In this document: positions 55,713-64,000 of the stretch, one piece after another | Position numbering within the stretch: the stretch's first letter is position 1 | Layout of the letters: the number at the start of each line of letters is the position of its first letter | Assembly: GCA_018266075.1 (NCBI GenBank) | Contig: JAFEBB010000001.1 | Span: 1 to 64,000 of the forward strand | Direction of reading: 5' to 3' | Origin: Deltaproteobacteria bacterium | GTDB lineage: Bacteria; Myxococcota; Myxococcia; Myxococcales; SZAS-1 | Length of the DNA stretch: 64,000 nucleotides | Notes under the pieces: model-generated | Told to the model about the DNA's origin: nothing | What the model saw: only the letters and a program-made list of their open reading frames with translations | Databases searched by the model: none | Position numbers and translations under genes: made by a program

Positions 55713-56857
55713 GCCCTGTTCCCTGGAGACCTCCGCCGCGCGCGCTTCGCATTTCGCTGGGTGTGGGCGGGGCAGGCATCCTGCTCACCGGGCTCGGCGT
55801 GTGGCTGGATCCCGGTCGTGCGCTCGTCTCGTACTGCTTCGCGTTCGCGGTGTGGTTCAGCTTCGGCGCGGGCGCGCTGCTCGCGCTGCTCGCCTTCCAC
55901 GCGACGGGCACGCAGTGGATCTCGCCCCTGCGCCGGATCGTGGAGCTGCTCGCGCTGAGCTCCATCCTCACGGTGATCGCGGTGCTGCCACTGCTCATCT
56001 TCATGCGCCGGCTGTACCCCTGGTCGGTGCCGGGCTTCTTCGACAGCGAGCCGGAGAAGGTGCTCACCTTCCGCGCCTTCTACTTGCAGCCGTGGTTCTT
56101 CCTGCTTCGCTCTGCGGTCTACATGGTGCTGCTCGCGGTTGGACCGTGGCTTCTCTTCCGGCGCTCGCTCGCCAACCGCGAGGGCCGCGTACTCGGCTCG
56201 GCGCTCATGCCAGCCACGTTCTTCGCGGCGACCTTCGCCTGCTACGACTGGCTGATGTCGCTGACCCCCGCCTGGTGGTCGGAGATCTACGGGCTGTACG
56301 TGCTCACCGGCGGGTTCGTGGCGGCGTTCGCCACCCTGGTGGTCCTCTCGATCGGCGCGCACCAGCGGAAGCTCGTGGCGGACGTGGAGGTGCGCCCCCA
56401 CTTCTTCAACCTGGGAAAGCTGCTCTTCGGGTTCGTCTGCTTCTGGGGCTACATCGCCTATGACCAGTACCTGCTCATCTGGATCGCCGACAAGCCGCAC
56501 GAGTCGAGCTTCTATTTGATTCGGAGCCAGCACGGCTGGCGCGCGGTCTTCATCGCGCTGCTGCTCGCGCGCTTCCTGGTCCCGTTCTTTGCGCTGCTCT
56601 CGCGCCCGGCCAAGCTGCACCTGGGATTTCTGCGCGCGGTCTGCTTCGAGCTCATCGCTGCGCACGTGTTCGACATGTACTGGTTGGTCATCCCCGTGAG
56701 CGGCGAGCGCGTTCCGCGCTGGACCGATGCCGCGGCCCTCGTGGGCGTGAGCGGCTTCTACCTGGCGTTCCTGTTCTGGATGTTCGCGCGGACGCCGCTC
56801 GCCACGAAGCCCGCGCTCGGCGTGGTCGCGACCGAAGCCGTCCCGGTGGAGGCCTGA
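55709..56857 (+). CDS. actF: alternative complex III membrane subunit ActF (NrfD-like)
   Basis: The 382-residue product (GTG start overlapping the actE stop) has ten predicted helices. Motifs typical of ActF include YPWSVPGFF, FYLQPWFFLLRSAVY, CYDWLMSLTPAWWSEIYG and FVCFWGYIAYDQYLLIW. ActF is the second polytopic subunit, proposed to form part of a proton path. Confidence 0.9.
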   Translation: MSPVPWRPPPRALRISLGVGGAGILLTGLGVWLDPGRALVSYCFAFAVWFSFGAGALLALLAFHATGTQWISPLRRIVELLALSSILTVIAVLPLLIFMRRLYPWSVPGFFDSEPEKVLTFRAFYLQPWFFLLRSAVYMVLLAVGPWLLFRRSLANREGRVLGSALMPATFFAATFACYDWLMSLTPAWWSEIYGLYVLTGGFVAAFATLVVLSIGAHQRKLVADVEVRPHFFNLGKLLFGFVCFWGYIAYDQYLLIWIADKPHESSFYLIRSQHGWRAVFIALLLARFLVPFFALLSRPAKLHLGFLRAVCFELIAAHVFDMYWLVIPVSGERVPRWTDAAALVGVSGFYLAFLFWMFARTPLATKPALGVVATEAVPVEA

Positions 56858-56860
56858 GCC

Positions 56861-57202
56861 ATGTCCGGACGACAGCAACAACCGGAGGTGAATCGAAAGA
56901 TCGTGGTGGGCTGGGCCGCGGGCATCGTGCTGTCGATGGTGATCACCTGGCGAATCAGCGTGGCGCTCTTCCCCAGCGCCAACAGACACCTCGCGGCGCC
57001 TGAATTCGCGCCCGCCGGGATGATCTCCTGGCAGCCGTACGTCTCGGCGCCGCCGGATCCGCTCCTGGTGAGCTCGGAGCACGCGCTGCGTTCGTACGCG
57101 TGGCTCGACGCCGCCCACTCGCTGGCGCGCGTGCCGCTCGCACGGGCCAAGGCGATCTACCTCGAGCGTGCGGAGGCGCCGGATGTCCACGAGCACCGGT
57201 GA
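56861..57202 (+). CDS. small membrane protein of the ACIII-oxidase operon (ActG-like)
   Basis: The 113-residue product has one N-terminal helix (about 13-33) and a soluble tail with SLARVPLARAKAIYLE, resembling the RIPI-rAM segment of small proteins encoded between act and cox genes elsewhere. It ends 20 bp inside coxB. ActG-type assignment rests on position and this short motif. Confidence 0.6.
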   Translation: MSGRQQQPEVNRKIVVGWAAGIVLSMVITWRISVALFPSANRHLAAPEFAPAGMISWQPYVSAPPDPLLVSSEHALRSYAWLDAAHSLARVPLARAKAIYLERAEAPDVHEHR

Positions 57203-58253
57203 GTTCTTCGACGATTACATGCGGCACGCGCTGTTCCTGCCGGACCAGGCGTCCTCGTTCGCGAAGTCCGTGGACCACCTCCACTACTTCGTCATCCTCA
57301 CCACCTTCGCCGGCGGCACGGGCGTGGGCCTCGCCGCGCTCTACTTCTTCGTGCGCTACAAGCGGCGCAAGGGCGCCAAGCCACGGAGCCCGCATCCTCT
57401 GCCGGCCGCGCTCGAGCTGATGTTCATTGGGGTGCCGCTCGCGCTCTTCCTGCTCTGGTTCGCGATGGGGATTTCACTGTTCAAGCAGATCACCACCGCA
57501 CCCGACGACGCGATGGAGGTCTACGTCACGGCGAAGCAGTGGATGTGGGAGTTCAGCTATCCCGAAGGGCCGGTCTCGCAGGGTGTGCTGCACGTCCCGG
57601 TGGGGCGCCCGGTCAAGCTGCTTATGACCTCGCGCGACGTGATCCACTCCTTCTACGTGCCCGCCTTCCGCACCAAGCGCGACGTGCTGCCGGGCCGCTA
57701 CACCGATGTCTGGTTCGCGGCCGTTTCGCCCGGCACCTACGACGTGTACTGCACGCAGTACTGCGGAACGAACCACTCGTTCATGCGCGCGCAGGTCATC
57801 GCGATGCCGCAGGCCGAGTACGACACCTGGTTCCGCAACCAGCTCCGTGGCCTCGCGCGGCGCGACGACGCGAGTGCGCCGGGCGCCGATGGCATCGGCC
57901 ACGTCTCCTCGCCCCTCCGCGAGCAGGGCGAGGCGGTGGCCGCGGCGCACGGGTGTTTCAAGTGCCACACCATCGACGGCACGCCGCACATCGGGCCGAC
58001 CTGGCTCGGTATGTATGGGCGCCAGGAAGTGATGAGCGACGGCACGCATCTCACGGTGGACGACCCGTACATGACGGAGTCGATGATGGATCCGGAGGCG
58101 AAGATCGTCGCGGGCTTTCAGCCGGTGATGCCTTCCTTCCAGGGCAAGCTCACGCCGCTCGAGGTGGCGGCGATCCTCGAGTACATCAAGTCACTCGATG
58201 CGCCGGGCCTCACGGCGCGCGCCTCCGCGGGGCCTCGCTATGAGCTCCGCTGA
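57183..58253 (+). CDS. coxB: cytochrome c oxidase subunit II with fused cytochrome c (caa3-type)
   Basis: From ATG 57183 the product has 356 residues. Two membrane helices (about 35-57 and 79-100) are followed by a CuA domain with ligands His155, Cys190, Cys194, His198 and Met201. A C-terminal cytochrome c domain has CFKCH at 258-262 and a distal Met near PVMPSF. The usual Glu of the C-x-E-x-C CuA loop is Gln192; that ligand acts through its backbone, so the site should still form. It overlaps coxA by 14 bp. Confidence 0.92.
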   Translation: MSTSTGEFFDDYMRHALFLPDQASSFAKSVDHLHYFVILTTFAGGTGVGLAALYFFVRYKRRKGAKPRSPHPLPAALELMFIGVPLALFLLWFAMGISLFKQITTAPDDAMEVYVTAKQWMWEFSYPEGPVSQGVLHVPVGRPVKLLMTSRDVIHSFYVPAFRTKRDVLPGRYTDVWFAAVSPGTYDVYCTQYCGTNHSFMRAQVIAMPQAEYDTWFRNQLRGLARRDDASAPGADGIGHVSSPLREQGEAVAAAHGCFKCHTIDGTPHIGPTWLGMYGRQEVMSDGTHLTVDDPYMTESMMDPEAKIVAGFQPVMPSFQGKLTPLEVAAILEYIKSLDAPGLTARASAGPRYELR

Positions 58254-59847
58254 GGAGGTCAGCTATTTGTTCGCGCAGCGCGGGTGGCGCTCGTGGTTCT
58301 TCACCCACGACCACAAGCGCATCGCCCTGCTCTACCTCGCCGTCGTCTCGCTGATGCTCATGCTCGCGGGGACGTTCGCGCTGCTCTTGCGGCTGGAGTT
58401 GCTCACCCCCGAGAAGACGCTCTTCGAGGCTGTTACTTATAACCGTTTGTTTACACTTCACGGCGTGGGGATGGTGTGGCTGTTCATGATCCCCGCGATA
58501 CCGTCGGTATTTGGCAATTTCCTCCTGCCGCTGATGATTGGCGCGCACGACGTGGCGTTTCCCCGCCTCAATCTCGCGAGCTGGTACGTCTACGTCGTGG
58601 GCGCGCTCATCGTGCTCGGCGCGATGGTCGCGGGCGGCACGGACACCGGCTGGACGTTCTACACGCCCTACAGCACCACCACGCCGCGCGAGGTGATCCC
58701 CGTGCTCTTCGGCGTGTTCGTGATCGGCTTCTCGTCGATCATGACCAGCCTCAACTTCATCGTCACCACGCACACCCTGCGCGCCGAGGGCATGGGCTGG
58801 ATGCGCATGCCGCTCTTCGTCTGGGCGATCTACGGCACCAGCGTGATCCAGGTGATCGCCACGCCCATCCTGGGCATCACCCTCTCGCTCGTGGCGCTGG
58901 AGAGCTTTCTGGGAACGGGCATCTTCGATCCCGCGCGCGGCGGCGACCCGGTGCTCTTTCAGCACCTCTTCTGGTTCTACTCGCACCCGGCCGTCTACAT
59001 CATGGTGCTGCCCGGCATGGGCGTGGTGAGCGAGCTCTTGCCCACGCTGTGCCACCGGCCGCCCTCGAGCTACCGCAGCATCGTCTACTCCACCTTCGGC
59101 ATCTCGTTCGTGGGGTTCCTCGCCTGGGGCCACCACATGTTCGTCTCGGGGATGTCGGTGGTGAACGCGGCGTTCTTCGGGCTGGCGTCGATGCTCGTGG
59201 CCATCTTCACGGCCATCAAGATCTTCAGCTGGGTGAGCACGATGTACGAGGGAGAGATCGTCTTCAACGCGCCGCTGGTGTACCTGCTCGGCTTCATCTT
59301 CTTGATGGTGTTCGGCGGCATGACCGGCGTGGCGCTTGCGACCGTGGGGCTCGATCCGCACTGGCACGACACCTACTTCGTGGTCGCGCACTTCCACTTC
59401 ATCATGGCCGGGCCGGTGCTCCTGGCGTTCCTCGCCGCGCTGCACTTCTGGTTCCCGAAGATGTTCGGGAAGAAGTACAGCGAGCGGCTGAGCTTGATGG
59501 GCGCCACGATCACGTTCTTCGGGTTCTTCGCCACGTTCACGCCGCAGTTCCTGCTCGGGAACATGGGGATGCCACGGCGCTACTACTCCTATCCGCCGAA
59601 GTTCCAGTGGCTGCACGTAGCCTCCACGATGGGCGCGACCGTGCTCGCCGCGGGTCTGGTGCTCACGCTGGGCACGTTGCTCCACGCGCTGATCTGGGGC
59701 GAGCGTGCCGCGCAGAACCCGTGGGACTCGCGCGGCTACGAGTGGGACACGGCCACGCCGCCGCCCGAGCACAACTACGAGATCATCCCCCAGATCACGC
59801 GCGGCCCCTACGAGCCGGCAGAGCCCGGGAGCGCCCGTGTCGGCTGA
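58240..59847 (+). CDS. coxA: cytochrome c oxidase subunit I (A2-type)
   Basis: The 535-residue product has 12 helices and all haem-copper ligands: His74 (haem a), His249, His298 and His299 (CuB), and the VVAHFHFIM pair (haem a3 and a). The helix VI motif is YSHPAVY (247-253), with Tyr253 the His-crosslinked tyrosine. The D-channel Glu of A1 enzymes is replaced by the Tyr-Ser pair of A2-type oxidases, known from Thermus and Rhodothermus caa3. It reduces O2 to water with proton pumping. Confidence 0.94.
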   Translation: MSSAEEVSYLFAQRGWRSWFFTHDHKRIALLYLAVVSLMLMLAGTFALLLRLELLTPEKTLFEAVTYNRLFTLHGVGMVWLFMIPAIPSVFGNFLLPLMIGAHDVAFPRLNLASWYVYVVGALIVLGAMVAGGTDTGWTFYTPYSTTTPREVIPVLFGVFVIGFSSIMTSLNFIVTTHTLRAEGMGWMRMPLFVWAIYGTSVIQVIATPILGITLSLVALESFLGTGIFDPARGGDPVLFQHLFWFYSHPAVYIMVLPGMGVVSELLPTLCHRPPSSYRSIVYSTFGISFVGFLAWGHHMFVSGMSVVNAAFFGLASMLVAIFTAIKIFSWVSTMYEGEIVFNAPLVYLLGFIFLMVFGGMTGVALATVGLDPHWHDTYFVVAHFHFIMAGPVLLAFLAALHFWFPKMFGKKYSERLSLMGATITFFGFFATFTPQFLLGNMGMPRRYYSYPPKFQWLHVASTMGATVLAAGLVLTLGTLLHALIWGERAAQNPWDSRGYEWDTATPPPEHNYEIIPQITRGPYEPAEPGSARVG

Positions 59848-60472
59848 GTCACCTGCCGAGCTCCAGTTCGAGAACCTCGAACGTCAGCGCTACGCGGCGA
59901 CGCTGGGCGTGTGGGTCTTCCTGGGCACGGAGGTGATGTTCTTCGCCGCGCTGATCACCGCATACACCGCGTACCGCATCTACTTCCCTGAGGCGTTCAG
60001 CCAATGCAGCCACCACATGGAGCGGTGGGTGGCGACATTCGAGACGGCCTCGCTGCTCACGAGCAGCCTGTTCATGGTGCTCGCCGTCCACGCCACGAAG
60101 CTCGGGCGGCGCCCCGCTGCGGCGCTCTTTCTCCTCCTCACCGTGCTGGGCGGGCTCGCGTTCCTGGTGATGCACGGCCACGAGTACTGGACCGACTGGC
60201 GCGAGGGCGGCCTGCCCGGCCGCTACTACCACCTCGAGGAGATCAGGGCTGCCGGCGCGCCCATGTTCTATGCGTCGTACTTCTTCACCACGGGCTTGCA
60301 CTCGCTGCACGTGCTGGTCGGCATTGGGCTCATCTGCTCGATGATCAAGCGCACCATCCAGGGCACGCTCACGCCCGAGAAGCACAACCTCCTCGAGGGC
60401 GTGGGCCTCTACTGGCACTTCGTGGACATGGTCTGGGTGTTTCTCTATCCGCTCTTCTACCTGGTCCCCTGA
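59837..60472 (+). CDS. coxC: cytochrome c oxidase subunit III
   Basis: From GTG 59837 the product has 211 residues and five hydrophobic helices with subunit III features: WVFLGTEVMFFAALITAY, TTGLHSLHVLVG and YWHFVDMVWVFLYPLFYL. The N-terminal two helices of long forms are absent, as is usual for bacterial 5-helix versions. It overlaps coxA by 11 bp. Confidence 0.92.
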   Translation: MSAESPAELQFENLERQRYAATLGVWVFLGTEVMFFAALITAYTAYRIYFPEAFSQCSHHMERWVATFETASLLTSSLFMVLAVHATKLGRRPAAALFLLLTVLGGLAFLVMHGHEYWTDWREGGLPGRYYHLEEIRAAGAPMFYASYFFTTGLHSLHVLVGIGLICSMIKRTIQGTLTPEKHNLLEGVGLYWHFVDMVWVFLYPLFYLVP

Positions 60473-60475
60473 GCC

Positions 60476-60853
60476 ATGGAAAAACCGCTCGAAGCGCGGA
60501 CATACCTGTGGACGTGGGCAGCGTTGATCGTGCTCACGGCGGCCACCTTCGGGCTCTCGCACGTCGAGCTCGGCGGGATCTCCACGGCGATCGGGCTCAT
60601 CATCGCAGTGGCCAAGGCTGCGCTGATCGGGCTGGTGTTCATGGGCCTGCTTCGCGCCGACTTCACCATGCGCTTCGTACCCGCTGCAGCGCTCATGACG
60701 TTGCTGCTGCTCCTGCTGGTGGTGACGCTCGACGTGACCACGCGCTCGCCGCTCGCGCGTCCGCTCGGCAGCGGCTACCAGAGCGAGAAGTCCATGCCGA
60801 GCTTGCCGCGGAAGCCGCCGAGCGCGTCGAGCTCGCGGCCGGGCAGCAAGTAG
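60476..60853 (+). CDS. cytochrome c oxidase subunit IV
   Basis: The 125-residue product has three hydrophobic helices (about 11-31, 35-57, 67-88) with AVAKAALIGLVFMGLLRAD, typical of prokaryotic COX4. Its C-terminal tail is Ser/Pro/Lys-rich and encoded in a 79-bp overlap with the convergent gene at 60775-61638. It is the last gene of the act-cox operon. Confidence 0.88.
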   Translation: MEKPLEARTYLWTWAALIVLTAATFGLSHVELGGISTAIGLIIAVAKAALIGLVFMGLLRADFTMRFVPAAALMTLLLLLLVVTLDVTTRSPLARPLGSGYQSEKSMPSLPRKPPSASSSRPGSK

Positions 60854-61638
60854 CCCGCCGACGCGTTGATCCAGATGTTGCGGCTCTCCCAGAGGTGCAC
60901 GCCCGCGAAGGGAACGACCTGGAGCACCTGGCCATACTGCGCCTGGTACAAGCCGCCGGCCTCCACGCCGTAGTACGGGATCAGGTAGCGCCGCTTGGGG
61001 TTGCGCTCGATCGAAAGATCACAACCGAGCGTGTAACTGTAGAGGTTGCCGTGAACTGTTGAATTGACGGGCACCAGCAAGTCGAGGTCGGCGTAGATGC
61101 GCACGTGGCTTGGGCCGTGGTTCTCGTTCCGGTGCACCCACGAGTCGAGCAGGAACTCCGCCGACGCGCCCTGAAACCCGCCCGTCCCCGTCATCGCCTT
61201 GGGCAGGTAGACGCTGTACTGCAGGCCCGGCATCATGAAGCTGCGGAACTCCTCGACGACCTCCGCCACCTGCACCACCTCGACCTTGTCGCGATCGGTC
61301 GTCGCGGTGAACCGCACCGTGTGCTTGCCGAGATCGTCGTAGGTCGGCGTCCACTGGATGGTGCCGCGCACCGTGGTCTCGCAGCCCTCCTTCTGCGGCG
61401 GGTCGAGCTCGAGCGTCGCGTCCGACGGGAGGTCGGTCGCAGTCACCGTGAGGTGCGTGCCCGCGGGATCACGCGCGGTCAGGCTGATTCGCTCGGGCTC
61501 GCCGACCTCGAGCCGATCGCCCAGGTACACCTCGAGCGTCGGCTTGTCGGGCGAGACCTGGCAGCGCGGCTCGGCATGCGTGATCGCAGCCACACTCGCG
61601 AGGGAGACCACGACCCCAACCTGAAGCAACCGGTGCAT
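60775..61638 (-). CDS. secreted Ig-like/beta-barrel hypothetical protein
   Basis: The 287-residue product has a signal peptide (cleavage near THA|EP). An Ig-like domain (about 30-130) has the LTVTATDLPSDATLEL and IQWTPTYDDLGKHTV pattern of cadherin/PIG folds. The C-terminal region (about 150-287) is rich in alternating aromatic and polar residues ending in DFSLW, as in outer-membrane beta-barrels. Probably an outer-membrane or surface protein. The 3' end overlaps subunit IV by 79 bp. Confidence 0.7.
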   Translation of the reverse strand: MHRLLQVGVVVSLASVAAITHAEPRCQVSPDKPTLEVYLGDRLEVGEPERISLTARDPAGTHLTVTATDLPSDATLELDPPQKEGCETTVRGTIQWTPTYDDLGKHTVRFTATTDRDKVEVVQVAEVVEEFRSFMMPGLQYSVYLPKAMTGTGGFQGASAEFLLDSWVHRNENHGPSHVRIYADLDLLVPVNSTVHGNLYSYTLGCDLSIERNPKRRYLIPYYGVEAGGLYQAQYGQVLQVVPFAGVHLWESRNIWINASAGYLLPGRELDALGGFRGKLGMDFSLW

Positions 61639-61810
61639 GGCGGCCTCCTGAAAGGACCGCAGCCGGGGTTGTGCAAGGCGTGTGTCGCGCAGCGTCGGGG
61701 CCGCTTTTCGCGGACTTCGCGCGTGTCGCCGTCAGACGTTGGTCGCCGCGAGCCGAGGCTTCACCGCTGCGAAGCCCACTTCGCAGGCGCGCAATCTCTT
61801 AACCACCTGG

Positions 61811-64000
<2,190 letters not shown>

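Overview
The window is high-GC, densely coded bacterial DNA that most resembles a myxobacterium (Myxococcota, formerly Deltaproteobacteria). The grounds are two PilY1/minor-pilin clusters, many lipoproteins with Ser/Thr/Gly-rich stalks and Cys-rich heads, an alternative complex III joined to a caa3 oxidase, and a very strong third-position GC bias that produces long false antisense frames. No rRNA, tRNA, CRISPR array, insertion sequence or phage gene was seen.

Layout. 0-4.5 kb: a minus-strand operon (class I glutamine amidotransferase, ATP-grasp ligase, GCS2 carboxylate-amine ligase) that looks like an uncharacterised amide-bond-forming pathway, divergent from a cytoplasmic subtilase. 4.5-22 kb: two type IV pilus tip clusters pointing away from each other. 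Cluster 1 (minus) is pilY1-pilV-pilW-pilX-lipoprotein. Cluster 2 (plus) is fimT-pilV-pilW-pilX-pilY1. Each has a sigma-54-like -24/-12 site just upstream. Between them lie a polytopic His-rich membrane protein and a translationally coupled TPR protein; a distant relative of the membrane protein follows cluster 2. 22-36 kb: small hypothetical genes, a DUF488 protein, a P460-like cytochrome, a DUF347 membrane protein, several lipoproteins, a broken degV-family gene, a zinc-ribbon protein, a phospholipase D family protein, a hybrid histidine-kinase-type sensor and an AsmA/DUF748-like protein.

36.8-40.2 kb is a zone of gene decay. An intact three-gene minus-strand operon (hydrogenase-associated protein, HyaD-type hydrogenase maturation protease, tiny DUF6893-like protein) faces a plus-strand wreck in which pieces of a group 1h [NiFe]-hydrogenase small subunit, HypD and HypE follow each other within about 640 bp. 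One break is an 8-bp tandem duplication. Fragments of a receiver-like domain and a Gfo/Idh/MocA oxidoreductase lie nearby, and a truncated uracil-DNA glycosylase occurs at 49.5 kb.

40-49 kb carries oxidative carbon metabolism: a short-chain dehydrogenase, then a tight operon of a TPP-dependent oxidase/synthase, an enolase-superfamily enzyme and a fused FAD/Fe-S glycolate/D-lactate-type dehydrogenase, which overlaps tail-to-tail with a GH15 glucoamylase-like gene. 49.7-60.9 kb is one long plus-strand respiratory operon: actABCDEF, a small ActG-like gene, then coxB (CuA plus cytochrome c), coxA (A2-type, YSHP motif), coxC and subunit IV, nearly all with overlapping stops and starts. Alternative complex III oxidises quinol and would pass electrons to the oxidase through its cytochrome subunits. 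The window ends with a secreted hypothetical protein and a clpA gene cut by the right edge.
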